Assembly (NCBI GenBank): GCA_023453795.1
Contig: JAEXSP010000007.1
Coordinates: 186,001 to 250,000, forward strand
Direction of reading: 5' to 3'
DNA: 64,000 nt
From: Bacillota bacterium
GTDB taxonomy: Bacteria; Bacillota; Clostridia; Acetivibrionales; JAEXSP01
Part shown: in pieces, positions 49,584 through 59,724 of the stretch
Position numbering within the stretch: the first letter of the stretch is position 1
Layout of the letters: each line of letters starts with the position of its first letter
Notes under the pieces: generated by a model
Told to the model about the DNA's origin: nothing
What the model saw: only the letters and a program-made list of their open reading frames with translations
Database searches by the model: none
Made by a program: the position numbers and the translations under genes

Positions 49584-50843
49584 ATGAAGATTTTAGTTGT
49601 CGGCGGCGGCGGAAGAGAGCATACTCTTGTTTGGAAGATAGCACAAAGCCCTAAGGTCGAAAAGATATTTTGCGCACCTGGAAATGGCGGAATATCTGCC
49701 TTGGCTGAATGCATCCCTATAAAAGCGGTTGATATTGAGGGTATTGTAAGCTTTGCAAAGGAAAAGGATATCGACATGGTTGTTGTTGCACCTGATGATC
49801 CGCTTGTTGCGGGAATGGTTGATGCACTTGAAGAAGCAGGAATAAGGGCTTTCGGTCCCCAAAAATCGGCAGCTATTCTGGAGGGCAGCAAGGCCTTCTC
49901 GAAGGATCTCATGAAGAAATATGGCATACCTACCGCAAAGTACGAGGTTTTTGACAATAGCGAATATGCAGTAGAATACCTGAGACATCAGGATTATCCA
50001 ACAGTTGTTAAGGCAGACGGGCTTGCCCTTGGGAAAGGGGTAATTATTGCCCAAGGTTTTGATCAGGCGCAGGAAGCTTTGAACAGTATAATGGAGGACA
50101 AGGTATTCGGAAAAGCGGGGGACAAGGTTGTAATTGAAGAATTCCTTAACGGACCGGAGGTTTCGATACTTGCTTTTACAGATGGGAAAACAATAATTCC
50201 GATGGTAAGCTCACAAGATCATAAAAGGGCATTGGACAATGATATGGGACTTAACACAGGGGGAATGGGTACATTCTCTCCAAGCAGAATATACACGCCG
50301 GAAATGGCTGAATACTGCATGGAGAAAATATTCAAGCCTACTGTTGAGGCTATGAACAAAGAAAACCGCAAGTTCAAGGGAGTTCTTTATTTCGGAATAA
50401 TTGTCACCAAGGATGGGCCCAAGGTACTTGAATATAATGCAAGATTCGGCGATCCGGAGACTCAGGTTGTAATACCCAGATTGAAAACCGATATCGTTGA
50501 CATTTTTAACGCAGTAATAGATGAAAGGCTTGACGAAATAAATATTGAGTGGGATGATAAAGCTGCCGTATGCGTTATAATGGCTTCCGGGGGCTATCCT
50601 CAGAAATATGCAACAGGATTTGAAATAAGCGGCATCGATAAGGCTGAGCTTGATACTGATACAACTGTTTTCCATGCAGGAACCAAGTGCGAAAAGGGAA
50701 GCTATTTTACGGCAGGAGGAAGAGTATTGGGCGTTACTTCCATGGGCCGCAGCCTGGACGAAGCAATTAAGAAAGCCTATGCGGGAGTGGAAAAAATAAG
50801 CTTTAAAGACATGCACTTCAGAAAAGATATCGGCATTAAATAA
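49584..50843 (+). CDS. purD: phosphoribosylamine-glycine ligase
   Basis: A 419-residue PurD, ATP-grasp ligase making GAR. N-terminal GGGGREHTL, the ATP-grasp loop KADGLALGKGV, LNTGGMGTFSP and EYNARFGDPETQ are conserved. GGAGG precedes ATG. It ends the pur run and is followed by a terminator; purC, purB, purL and purS are not in the window. Confidence 0.95.
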   Translation: MKILVVGGGGREHTLVWKIAQSPKVEKIFCAPGNGGISALAECIPIKAVDIEGIVSFAKEKDIDMVVVAPDDPLVAGMVDALEEAGIRAFGPQKSAAILEGSKAFSKDLMKKYGIPTAKYEVFDNSEYAVEYLRHQDYPTVVKADGLALGKGVIIAQGFDQAQEALNSIMEDKVFGKAGDKVVIEEFLNGPEVSILAFTDGKTIIPMVSSQDHKRALDNDMGLNTGGMGTFSPSRIYTPEMAEYCMEKIFKPTVEAMNKENRKFKGVLYFGIIVTKDGPKVLEYNARFGDPETQVVIPRLKTDIVDIFNAVIDERLDEINIEWDDKAAVCVIMASGGYPQKYATGFEISGIDKAELDTDTTVFHAGTKCEKGSYFTAGGRVLGVTSMGRSLDEAIKKAYAGVEKISFKDMHFRKDIGIK

Positions 50844-50873
50844 AATTTGACAATATGTACCTTCATAAAGTAT

Positions 50874-50912
50874 AGAATCATGGATTTTAAGTCTATGGTT
50901 CTTATTTTTTGG
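50874..50912 (+). terminator. terminator after purD
   Basis: AGAATCATGGA / TCTATGGTTCT, one G-T and one mismatched pair, then TTATTTTTT. Confidence 0.75.
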
Positions 50913-51020
50913 ATAAAATTTTATAATGTTTTTGGTCTGTCTAAACAAAAGTGACAGGGTACCGTTTGTTATGTTATAATTATTTGATGTTAGCAGCAAA
51001 ATTCTAAGGAGTGTGTTTAA

Positions 51021-51644
51021 TTGAGCGAAAATCTGAAGATCGGAATATCCGGAGGGACTTTTGATCCGATACACCATGGACACCTGATAATATCTGAAAT
51101 CGCAAGAGATACGTTTAATTTGGACAAGGTGCTTTTTATTCCGACAGGTACACCTCCGCATAAGACAAATTCTGTAATAGCCGAATCAAACCACAGGTAC
51201 GAAATGGTAAAGAGGGCTGTAAGCACGAATCCGTATTTTGAGGCATCCTGCATTGAGATAGAAAGAAAAGGAAATACTTATACGATTGATACATTACTGG
51301 AACTTAGGAAACAGTATGGCGAAAGCACCGATTTTTACTTCATCGTAGGTGCCGATACGGTTAAGGAAATAGTGACCTGGAAAGAATTTGAGAGGGTGTG
51401 CGGGCTGTGCAAATTCATTGCATTTAAAAGGCCTGGCTGCGACATTATCCAGTATGAACATGCAGGTGAACAATTAAGGAAAAATTATGGAGCAAAAATT
51501 CACTTTACAGATGCACCGATGGTCGAAATTTCATCAACTGATATAAGGCAGCGGGTGCAAAACGGAAGAGCTATAAAATATTTAGTTCCTGAATGTGTTG
51601 AGGAATATATCGACATTAAAAAACTTTACGAAAAGAAGAATTAA
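51021..51644 (+). CDS. nadD: nicotinate-nucleotide adenylyltransferase
   Basis: A 207-residue NadD for NAD synthesis: GGTFDPIHHGHL, ISSTDIR motifs. TTG start with AAGGAG nine bases upstream. Followed by yqeK, a usual neighbour in Firmicutes. Confidence 0.94.
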   Translation: MSENLKIGISGGTFDPIHHGHLIISEIARDTFNLDKVLFIPTGTPPHKTNSVIAESNHRYEMVKRAVSTNPYFEASCIEIERKGNTYTIDTLLELRKQYGESTDFYFIVGADTVKEIVTWKEFERVCGLCKFIAFKRPGCDIIQYEHAGEQLRKNYGAKIHFTDAPMVEISSTDIRQRVQNGRAIKYLVPECVEEYIDIKKLYEKKN

Positions 51645-51657
51645 GGGATGTTTGAAG

Positions 51658-52254
51658 GTGGAAACTTTGACAATAGAGGAAATAAAAACAAATTTAAAAA
51701 AAAGCCTTAAAGCAAAAAGATTTGAACATTCAGTAAATGTCATGAACGAATCTGTCAGATTGGCGGCTTTATATGGAGTAAACGAAGAAAGAGCTGCGTT
51801 TGCCGGATTGCTTCATGATTGTGCAAGAGAAATCAAAGGATCAGAGGCCTTAGAGCTTTGCAGGAAATTTGGAATAGACATCGATGAGGTATCTTATACA
51901 CAGCCCGAGCTTTTGCATGGCCCACTCGGATCGATTTTAGCCAAGAAGGATTTCGGCATGGACGACGAAGCTGTACTTAAAGCGATACGGTACCATACTA
52001 CTGGGCGTCCCGGCATGACCCTCATTGAAAAAATAGTTTTTTTGGCCGATTATACTGAACCGGCAAGAGATTTCCCCGATGTTCAAGAAATAAGACGCAA
52101 AGCCGATAAAAATATCGATGATGCAATACTTGCCGCAATGAATTCAACAATTAATTTTGTATTGAAAAAAAATAGGCTTTTGCATATAGAAACAATAAAC
52201 GCAAGGAACCATTTGCTTAATCAAAGAAAAATCAGCATTAGTCCTGGAGAGTGA
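51658..52254 (+). CDS. yqeK: HD-domain phosphohydrolase YqeK
   Basis: A 198-residue HD-domain protein of the YqeK family, which hydrolyses diadenosine tetraphosphate symmetrically. Motifs H...LLHDCARE and LADYTEPARDF are present. The start is uncertain: GTG 51658 (AAGGGA nine bases before) or TTG 51667 (AGGTGG five bases before). Confidence 0.88.
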   Translation: METLTIEEIKTNLKKSLKAKRFEHSVNVMNESVRLAALYGVNEERAAFAGLLHDCAREIKGSEALELCRKFGIDIDEVSYTQPELLHGPLGSILAKKDFGMDDEAVLKAIRYHTTGRPGMTLIEKIVFLADYTEPARDFPDVQEIRRKADKNIDDAILAAMNSTINFVLKKNRLLHIETINARNHLLNQRKISISPGE

Positions 52255-52261
52255 AACTAAA

Positions 52262-52768
52262 ATGCAATTGAAACTTTTTATAAAGGTCTTTGCCTATAGC
52301 TTTAGCACTTTAATAGTTATTATTATGGGGATAATCGTTACGCGTAATTTCATAAGAGACGGAAGGCCTTTTGAAAAGCCGGTAGTGGCGGTCGCAAAGG
52401 ATAAATCGGTCAAGCCTATTCCTGCAGCCCCGGTAAAAAAGCCATCCAACTCCTCCGGAACAATAAAAAGCAGTTCCTCCGGTGAAAAAACTGCGGAAAA
52501 GCAGGAATATAAGGTTGAGCTTATTAACTGCACCGGACAGGAGCAGGTAGGGGAAGATTTAAAAGCATCGCTGGAAGCAAACGGATTTACGGTCGTACTT
52601 AAGTATTCGAGCAGAATAAAGGGTGATACGGTAATCACGGAAAGAAATAAAAAGAATGCGGGTCAAAAGGTCCTCGAGCTCTTGAAAGTTGGGAAAGTAT
52701 ATAAGGAGTATCAAAAGGAGCCTTATTTTGATGCGATAATCGAAATAGGTATAGATTTTGCACCGTAA
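52262..52768 (+). CDS. membrane-anchored LytR C-terminal-domain protein
   Basis: A 168-residue protein: one N-terminal membrane helix (about residues 10-28), a Ser/Lys/Pro-rich linker, and a LytR_C domain (about 82-168, VELINCTGQEQVGEDLKASL...). The catalytic LytR-CpsA-Psr domain is absent. Probably an envelope protein. ATG lies just after yqeK. Confidence 0.83.
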   Translation: MQLKLFIKVFAYSFSTLIVIIMGIIVTRNFIRDGRPFEKPVVAVAKDKSVKPIPAAPVKKPSNSSGTIKSSSSGEKTAEKQEYKVELINCTGQEQVGEDLKASLEANGFTVVLKYSSRIKGDTVITERNKKNAGQKVLELLKVGKVYKEYQKEPYFDAIIEIGIDFAP

Positions 52769-52848
52769 TATATAATATTCACAAATGGAGCTGGGTAAGG
52801 TATAATAATTATCTGTAAAAATGTAAGAATTGAAAAGGAGATTTGATA

Positions 52849-53196
52849 TTGGAACCTAATGTAATGAAGGATAAAATTGTTGAGTATTTAAGCGAAAAGA
52901 AGGCCAGGGACATTAGTGTCATAGATATAAAGAATGTTACAATAATTGCCGATTACTTCGTCATATGCAGCGGTAATTCGACAACCCATATAAAAGCCAT
53001 TGCGGACGAGCTTGAATTCAAGATGGCTGAGGCAGGCTGCAATCACCTTCATAAGGAAGGCTATAACAGCGCCAGGTGGATACTTTTAGATTATGGAAAT
53101 GTTGTGGTTCATATATTCCATGAAGAAGAAAGAAGCTTTTATAATCTTGAAAGACTCTGGAACGACGGAGTTATCACATTAGTAGACAATAATTAA
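52849..53196 (+). CDS. rsfS: ribosome silencing factor RsfS
   Basis: A 115-residue RsfS (formerly Iojap), which binds uL14 and blocks subunit joining when nutrients fall. Core motifs ADYFVICSG and GYNSARWILLDYGNVVVHIF are conserved. TTG 52849 has AAGGAG eight bases before; ATG 52864 is an alternative. Usual neighbour of yqeK. Confidence 0.92.
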   Translation: MEPNVMKDKIVEYLSEKKARDISVIDIKNVTIIADYFVICSGNSTTHIKAIADELEFKMAEAGCNHLHKEGYNSARWILLDYGNVVVHIFHEEERSFYNLERLWNDGVITLVDNN

Positions 53197-53235
53197 CACA
53201 TTAATATTAAACTGAATAAGAAGGATGTGGCAGTA

Positions 53236-55647
53236 ATGGTTGAATACAACCCTAAGGACATTGAAAAAAAGTGGCAGGACATTTGGGAAGAAAAAGGTAC
53301 CTTTCATGCTGAAGACGATAAGACTAAACCAAAATTTTATGCATTGATTGAATTTCCTTATCCATCGGGACAGGGGCTTCATGTAGGTCATCCCAGACCG
53401 TATACCGCTCTTGACATAGTATCAAGAAAGAGAAGACTGCAGGGGTATAATGTTTTATATCCGATCGGTTGGGACGCATTCGGACTTCCTACAGAAAACT
53501 ATGCAATTAAAAATAAAATTCATCCCAAGGTTGTTACAGAAAGGAACATTGCCAGGTTCAAATCCCAGCTAAAGTCTTTAGGACTGTCATTTGACTGGTC
53601 GCGTGAGGTCAATACGACTGATCCGGAATACTATAAATGGACTCAATGGATATTCCTGAAGCTTTTTGAAAAAGGACTGGCATATAAAAAGGAAACCCCT
53701 ATCAACTGGTGCACAGACTGCAAGGTCGGACTTGCCAATGAAGAGGTTGTCAACGGAGTATGCGAACGCTGCGGAAGCGAAGTCGTCAGAAAGGTTAAAA
53801 ATCAGTGGATGCTGAAAATAACCGCTTATGCAGAAAGATTGATCAATGATCTTGATTTGGTAGATTACATAGAAAGAGTAAAAACGCAGCAGAAAAACTG
53901 GATAGGCCGCTCCGAAGGAATGGAAATCGACTTTAAGATATCCGGTTCTGAAGATAGCCTGAAGGTATATACTACACGTCCTGACACTCTATTCGGTGCA
54001 ACTTATATGGTAATATCTCCGGAACATCCCCTTATGGAAAAAATGAGCGGCGTTATATCCAATATAGATGAAATTGAGGCTTATAAGAAGGAAGCTGCGA
54101 AAAAGTCCGAATTTGAAAGAACTGAAATGACAAAGGAAAAGACAGGTGTCCATGTTAAAGGCATAACAGCTATCAACCCTGTTACCGGAAAAGAAATACC
54201 TATCTGGGTTTCAGACTATGTTCTTGTGTCCTATGGAACAGGTGCGATTATGGCTGTTCCCGGACATGACACAAGGGACTGGGAATTTGCAAAGAAATTC
54301 GGCCTGCCCGTAATCGAAGTTGTTGCAGGCGGAGATATTGAAAAAGAGGCATTTACGGACATTGAAACCGGTGTGATGATTAATTCCGGATTTTTAAACG
54401 GCTTGCAGGTAAAGGAAGCTAAGAAGAAAATAGCCGACTGGATTGAAGAGAAAGGCCTTGGCTTGAGAAAGGTAAATTACAAGCTGAGAGACTGGGTATT
54501 CTCCCGCCAGAGATATTGGGGAGAGCCGATACCGTTGGTTTACTGCGAAAAGTGCGGGTGGGTTCCGATACCTGAGCATGAACTTCCTCTGCTGCTTCCG
54601 GAGGTTGAGAGCTACGAGCCTACAGATAACGGAGAATCACCGCTTGCCAATATGACTGAATGGGTAAATACCTCATGTCCGAAGTGCGGGGGCGAAGCCA
54701 AGAGAGAGACCGATACCATGCCGCAATGGGCCGGGTCTTCATGGTATTTCTTGAGATATACAGATACTCATAATAAAACTGCACTGTCAAGCAAGGAAAA
54801 TCTTGAATACTGGACTCCTGTAGATTGGTACAACGGCGGAATGGAACATACTACGCTTCATCTGCTTTATTCAAGGTTCTGGCATAAATTCTTGTATGAC
54901 CTCGGGGTAGTCCCGACACCGGAGCCTTACCAAAAGAGAACTTCTCACGGTATGATACTTGGAGAAAACAATGAAAAGATGTCAAAATCAAGGGGAAATG
55001 TAGTAAACCCTGATGATATAGTCAACGAGTTTGGTGCAGATACCTTGAGAATGTACGAAATGTTTATCGGAGATTTTGAAAAGGCTGTTCCCTGGTCACA
55101 AAACGGTGTCAGAGGCTGCAGAAGGTTCCTGGACCGTGTTTGGAGATTGCAGGAGATACTTGTCAAAGGGGATGAATTCACCAAAGATCTTGAAATAAGC
55201 ATGAACAAGACCATTAAAAAGGTCAGCGAGGATTTTGAAAATCTCAAATTCAATACTGCTATTGCAAGCATGATGGCATTAATAAATGAATTTGTGGCCA
55301 AGGGTCAGGTAAACAGTGCGGAATTCAAGACGCTGCTAACTCTGTTGAATCCTGTTGCACCTCATATAACTGAAGAGCTTTGGGAGCTTCAGGGCTACGG
55401 CGGAATGCTTAACAAGCAGAAGTGGCCGGTATGGGATGAGAACAAGACAATAGAAGACATGATTGAAATAGCAATCCAGGTAAACGGCAGGGTTCGAGAT
55501 AAGATAACAGTGCCTTCGGGGCTCAGCAAGGAACAGACAGAAGAAACAGGCATGAAGGATGAAAAGGTAAAAGCGTTGATTGAAGGGAAAACGGTGGTTA
55601 AGATCATCGGAGTACCTGGAAAACTGTTGAATATAGTTATTAAGTAA
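53236..55647 (+). CDS. leuS: leucyl-tRNA synthetase
   Basis: An 803-residue class I synthetase. The HIGH motif is HVGH (PSGQGLHVGHPRPYT), KMSKS is present (EKMSKSRGNVV), and the editing domain is in the middle (TTRPDTLFGATY). Zn-binding cysteines appear as CEKCGW and CPKCGG. ATG 53236 is preferred; GTG 53227 is too close to the GAAGGAT site. No T-box precedes it. Confidence 0.95.
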   Translation: MVEYNPKDIEKKWQDIWEEKGTFHAEDDKTKPKFYALIEFPYPSGQGLHVGHPRPYTALDIVSRKRRLQGYNVLYPIGWDAFGLPTENYAIKNKIHPKVVTERNIARFKSQLKSLGLSFDWSREVNTTDPEYYKWTQWIFLKLFEKGLAYKKETPINWCTDCKVGLANEEVVNGVCERCGSEVVRKVKNQWMLKITAYAERLINDLDLVDYIERVKTQQKNWIGRSEGMEIDFKISGSEDSLKVYTTRPDTLFGATYMVISPEHPLMEKMSGVISNIDEIEAYKKEAAKKSEFERTEMTKEKTGVHVKGITAINPVTGKEIPIWVSDYVLVSYGTGAIMAVPGHDTRDWEFAKKFGLPVIEVVAGGDIEKEAFTDIETGVMINSGFLNGLQVKEAKKKIADWIEEKGLGLRKVNYKLRDWVFSRQRYWGEPIPLVYCEKCGWVPIPEHELPLLLPEVESYEPTDNGESPLANMTEWVNTSCPKCGGEAKRETDTMPQWAGSSWYFLRYTDTHNKTALSSKENLEYWTPVDWYNGGMEHTTLHLLYSRFWHKFLYDLGVVPTPEPYQKRTSHGMILGENNEKMSKSRGNVVNPDDIVNEFGADTLRMYEMFIGDFEKAVPWSQNGVRGCRRFLDRVWRLQEILVKGDEFTKDLEISMNKTIKKVSEDFENLKFNTAIASMMALINEFVAKGQVNSAEFKTLLTLLNPVAPHITEELWELQGYGGMLNKQKWPVWDENKTIEDMIEIAIQVNGRVRDKITVPSGLSKEQTEETGMKDEKVKALIEGKTVVKIIGVPGKLLNIVIK

Positions 55648-55652
55648 TAAAC

Positions 55653-55684
55653 AAAAAGGGATTGAGAAATCAATCCCTTTTGTA
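55653..55684 (+). terminator. terminator after leuS
   Basis: AAAAAGGGATTGA / TCAATCCCTTTT with a four-base loop and T-tail. Confidence 0.88.
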
Positions 55685-55801
55685 GAACCTGAATCCCTCC
55701 GTTTCTTCGCACTGCCTTGTTTTGACAAAGGCACTCGAAGTCCAACGTGTCAAAAAGGATGGCGCAAGTAACGGCAGGATTATCCGGGAGGTTGATGACT
55801 T

Positions 55802-56767
55802 ATAATCAAGTTTGTTGTTGATGAAAACCTTAAGATTCAAAGACATGTTAATTGGGAAGAGATAAGACAGCTTTCGGTGGATAAGAAGCCTGTCTATATA
55901 GATGTTGTAAATCCCGGTGAGGAAGATATATCGAGCTTAAAGAGTATTTTTCATTTTCACCCTGTAAATCTGGAGGATTGTACATTCTTTTCCGAAAGCC
56001 CAAAAATCGAAGAGCACCGTGATTATATCTTTACGGTTATTCACAGCGTAATTTTCAATGAAAAGGAAAACTTGTACGAAAATCATGATGTACATATATT
56101 TTTGGGTAACAATTATATAATATCTGTCCATGATATTGACCTTGAAGTAATACACGAAGCACTTGCAAGAATTGTTAACGAGCCTGAAACAGATGGCCTT
56201 TCATGCGATTATGCATACTATACCATACTGGACAGCATTGTAGACAGCTATTTCCCTATATTAAGCTTTTGGAGCGATGAAATAGACAAAGCCGAAGAGC
56301 ATCTCTTTGACAGAGGATCGGAAAACGACGCAATCAATAACGTTATACATATCAGGAAGGGCCTGATCGCTGCGAAACGCATAATAATGCCGCAAAGAGA
56401 AATTATATATAGAATATCTCATACCAACATGAATTTTATTGATGAGGATGTAAGAGCTTATCTTAGGGACGTATTTGACCATATTGAAAAGCTTTACACT
56501 ACAATAGAAGAACACCGGGATTTACTTTCAAACCTGATGGATGCACATTTTTCCAAAGCATCGGAAGGTTTGAACGAGGTTATGAAAAGGCTTACGGTAA
56601 TCTCTACTATTTTCATGCCGCTGACTTTTATTGTAGGTATCTATGGAATGAATTTCAGAAATATGCCGGAGCTGGGCTGGAGGTATGGATATTTCATTAT
56701 CCTTTTATTAATGGTGCTGGTAGGAGTAGCATCGGTGTGGTATTTCAAAAGAAAGAAATGGTTTTAG
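55802..56767 (+). CDS. CorA-family magnesium/divalent cation transporter (possible AUA start)
   Basis: A CorA protein with the signature GMNF near the C-terminus (IYGMNFRNMPELGW) and two C-terminal membrane helices. The first canonical start is GTG 55877 (296 residues), but the frame extends upstream through IIKFVVDENLKIQRHVNW, a plausible CorA N-terminus, to ATA 55802, which has GGAGG ten bases upstream. No ATG/GTG/TTG is in that stretch; a TGA precedes it. It is therefore either an AUA start, a sequencing error or an N-truncated gene. Confidence 0.82.
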   Translation: MIKFVVDENLKIQRHVNWEEIRQLSVDKKPVYIDVVNPGEEDISSLKSIFHFHPVNLEDCTFFSESPKIEEHRDYIFTVIHSVIFNEKENLYENHDVHIFLGNNYIISVHDIDLEVIHEALARIVNEPETDGLSCDYAYYTILDSIVDSYFPILSFWSDEIDKAEEHLFDRGSENDAINNVIHIRKGLIAAKRIIMPQREIIYRISHTNMNFIDEDVRAYLRDVFDHIEKLYTTIEEHRDLLSNLMDAHFSKASEGLNEVMKRLTVISTIFMPLTFIVGIYGMNFRNMPELGWRYGYFIILLLMVLVGVASVWYFKRKKWF

Positions 56768-56780
56768 GGGAGAATATTCA

Positions 56781-57422
56781 ATGAAAATAAATGTACTGAT
56801 TTTTGATTGTGACGGAGTAATAATTGATTCCGGCGCAGATATTACAAATGCTGTCCTGCATACTATGAGACACTTTAATGTCCGGGAGCTTCCGAAAGAT
56901 GAGATAATAAGCTACGTTGGAAGAGGTGCGGAGACTCTTATAAGGAAATCCTTTAAAGGGTGTGATGAGCAGCTTATTCAAACGGTTATACCGTATTACA
57001 AAAAATATTATCTGGAAAACTGCATAGTTGAAACCCGTTTGTATGAAAATGTCAAAAGGACATTGGAGCATTTCAGCAATAAAAAGATTGCCATGGTTAC
57101 AAATAAACCTGAAGCTATAACACATAGGATTCTTCAAAAATTGGGAGTAAACCATCATTTTAGTGCGGTGGTTGGACCGGAATCGGTTAAAAGTCCAAAG
57201 CCCGATCCTGAGGGCCTTTTTAAAGTGCTTCAAGTTTTTGGAGAAAAACCGGAGAACGCAGTCATCATCGGAGATTCTGAATTTGACATACAAGCAGGTA
57301 AAAGTGCGGGCATGCACACCTGCGGTGTAACCTATGGGATTGGAGATCTAAACGATCTTAAAGCAACCGGGCCCGAATTGTTGATAGACAATATGATAGA
57401 CCTGGTAAATTTGGTTGAATGA
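56781..57422 (+). CDS. HAD hydrolase, phosphoglycolate phosphatase-like
   Basis: A 213-residue HAD-IA protein: DCDGVIIDS at residues 9-17, NKPEAI and GDSEFDIQAGKSAG motifs. Similar to Gph and PpaX. AGGGGAG precedes ATG. Located 13 bp after CorA. Confidence 0.88.
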   Translation: MKINVLIFDCDGVIIDSGADITNAVLHTMRHFNVRELPKDEIISYVGRGAETLIRKSFKGCDEQLIQTVIPYYKKYYLENCIVETRLYENVKRTLEHFSNKKIAMVTNKPEAITHRILQKLGVNHHFSAVVGPESVKSPKPDPEGLFKVLQVFGEKPENAVIIGDSEFDIQAGKSAGMHTCGVTYGIGDLNDLKATGPELLIDNMIDLVNLVE

Positions 57423-57492
57423 GTCCGCTGTGACGTGATATATGCAATCGGTTATCGTAAAATAATAGTAGGCTCTAGAGGAGTGTGATAAT

Positions 57493-58290
57493 ATGGAAAA
57501 GGAAATACTTACCATGGAGGAGGCCGCAGAGCTATTCGGTGTAAGCATTAAAACCTTTATTAAATTACTGAAAGAGGAAAAGATTCCTGCAAGAAAAATC
57601 GGCAGAGAATGGCGGTTCAGCAGGGCTGCACTGATACAATGGCTTTCAACGGGAGACTCACAGGCTTACAGTTCAAGTGATGCTGATGCAAGGGAGTTTT
57701 TTAACGAAGTGGCTCCCAGTTGGGAAGAAATAAGAAAAAGTTATTATGATGAATCCATAAAGAATAAAATATTCGAAATGGGCATTCTTAAAAAAGATAT
57801 GACAGCTGTTGATCTTGGCGCAGGAGATGGCTACATAACCCGTTCGATAGCAGAGTCGGTTGCAAAGGTAGTGGCTATTGACATCTCACACGAAATGCTC
57901 AAGGAACTTCAGGAAAGAGCAGTAAAAAGCGGTTTGAAAAATATTGACACGCTTGAATGTGACGGACAGGATGTGCCTGTACAGGATTCAACCTTCGATA
58001 TTGCATTTGCAAATATGTACCTTCATCACTTTGAACAGCCGGAAACTGCCGTCAAAGAGATGTCCAGGATAGTTAAGAAGCATGGAGTGGTTTTCCTTGC
58101 AGACTTTTATGAACACAATGACAGCGATATGATGAAAAGAATGCACGATGTATGGCCGGGGTTCAATCCCGAAGAAATTAAAAAATGGTTTATAAAGAGC
58201 GGCTTCAAAAATATCAAGCTAGAGGATCTTAAAGGGAAAAAGACTGCAAAGAATACACCCGGCATATTTATTATAACTGCCTATAAGTAA
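57493..58290 (+). CDS. HTH-fused SAM-dependent methyltransferase
   Basis: A 265-residue fusion. The N-terminal HTH_17/excisionase-type domain (about residues 5-55; LTMEEAAELFGVSIKTFIKLLKEEK) precedes a class I methyltransferase (about 70-265) with motif I AVDLGAGDGYITR. Function unknown; a regulator that methylates something, or a methylase using DNA binding. GAGGAGTG precedes ATG. The next gene removes SAH, a product of such methylation. Confidence 0.82.
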   Translation: MEKEILTMEEAAELFGVSIKTFIKLLKEEKIPARKIGREWRFSRAALIQWLSTGDSQAYSSSDADAREFFNEVAPSWEEIRKSYYDESIKNKIFEMGILKKDMTAVDLGAGDGYITRSIAESVAKVVAIDISHEMLKELQERAVKSGLKNIDTLECDGQDVPVQDSTFDIAFANMYLHHFEQPETAVKEMSRIVKKHGVVFLADFYEHNDSDMMKRMHDVWPGFNPEEIKKWFIKSGFKNIKLEDLKGKKTAKNTPGIFIITAYK

Positions 58291-58410
58291 CCTTCAAAAG
58301 CATTATTGTTATAGCATTTATGGGAAAGCATTGGTTGTCCCTGGGGTTTATTATGGGAATAATTAAAAACAACAATTCACATAATAGAAAAACCAGCTGA
58401 TGAGGTACAT

Positions 58411-59718
58411 ATGAACATATTGATTAAGAATGCCGGGATCATTTTCTTTGAAGATGGTGTCAAATATAAGAAAAATGGACATATTGGAATCAAAGACGGC
58501 AGAATTGAATTTGTGGTTGATTCCGACCGATACAATGACGATTTCCATGCGGATGAGACAATTAACTGCAAAAACAGGCTTGTCCTCCCCGGACTTGTCA
58601 ATACCCATACGCATTGTGCCATGACTATCCTGAGGAATTTCGCAAACGACCTGCCTCTGCATGAATGGCTTTTTAACAGGGTATTTCCTGCCGAAGCCAA
58701 ATTGACGGAGGAGGATGTATACTGGGGGACACTTCTCGGTATAACAGAAATGATAAAGTCCGGAACAACATGCTTTGCTGATATGTACAAGTTTATGGAC
58801 AATGCGGCTCAGGCAGTAGTTGAATCGGGAATAAGAGCCAATCTGTCAATAAGCCCGCTTAAATTCAATGTCGGTGAGAAGTCAGAGACAGTAAATGAAA
58901 GAATGAAGTGCTACAAATTTCATAGAGATTGGAATGGCAAGGCTGACGGAAGAATTCAGGTATCCATAGAGGTTCATTCTGCATACCTTTTCAGTGAATC
59001 CGAGCTTACGGATGCTTCCATGCTTGCAAAAGACCTGAAAACAGGTATTCAGATTCATTTGCTTGAGACTCTAAGGGAAAGAAAAGAAGTCTTTGAAAAG
59101 TACGGAATGAATTCTGCGCAATTATGCGAGAAGACAGGAATTTTCGATGTTCCGGTACTCGCCGCACATTGCGTTCATCTGGATGAAAATGATATTGATA
59201 TTCTGAAACATCATTCGGTAAACGTTTCTCATAATATAACCAGCAACCTGAAGCTGGGGAGCGGAATTGCACCTGTCCCGGGAATGCTGGAAAAGGGACT
59301 GAACGTTTCTTTGGGAACTGACGGTGCCGCAAGCAATAATAATCTTAATATGTTCGAGGAAATGCACCTTACGTCATTGGTTCATAAAGGCGTAAACACT
59401 AATCCATTGCTGATTAACGCCGGGCAGACCATTAAAATGGCAACAGAAAATGGGGCAAAGGCTCTTGGATTTAATGACACAGGAAATATCAAGCAGGGTA
59501 TGAAAGCGGACCTTATTATATTGGACACCGATAAACCTCATTTCTCTCCGGTGAATGACCCGGTGGCGGCAGCTGTGTACACTGCTCAGGGCAGCGATGT
59601 AGATACGGTCATAATCAATGGCAGAATCGTCATGGAAGGAAGGAAATTGAAGACAATAGACGAGGAAAAAGTAATGAGAAAGGTTAGAGAGATATCTGAC
59701 AGAATTCTTCGCGGATAA
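58411..59718 (+). CDS. mtaD: 5'-methylthioadenosine / S-adenosylhomocysteine deaminase
   Basis: A 435-residue amidohydrolase of the MtaD/SsnA type: metal motif HTHCAMT near residue 66, HCVHLD and GTDGAASNNNLNM later. It deaminates MTA/SAH to the inosyl form. ATG 58411 follows GATGAGGTAC. The neighbouring methyltransferase suggests SAH removal after methylation. Confidence 0.88.
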   Translation: MNILIKNAGIIFFEDGVKYKKNGHIGIKDGRIEFVVDSDRYNDDFHADETINCKNRLVLPGLVNTHTHCAMTILRNFANDLPLHEWLFNRVFPAEAKLTEEDVYWGTLLGITEMIKSGTTCFADMYKFMDNAAQAVVESGIRANLSISPLKFNVGEKSETVNERMKCYKFHRDWNGKADGRIQVSIEVHSAYLFSESELTDASMLAKDLKTGIQIHLLETLRERKEVFEKYGMNSAQLCEKTGIFDVPVLAAHCVHLDENDIDILKHHSVNVSHNITSNLKLGSGIAPVPGMLEKGLNVSLGTDGAASNNNLNMFEEMHLTSLVHKGVNTNPLLINAGQTIKMATENGAKALGFNDTGNIKQGMKADLIILDTDKPHFSPVNDPVAAAVYTAQGSDVDTVIINGRIVMEGRKLKTIDEEKVMRKVREISDRILRG

Positions 59719-59724
59719 GAAACA

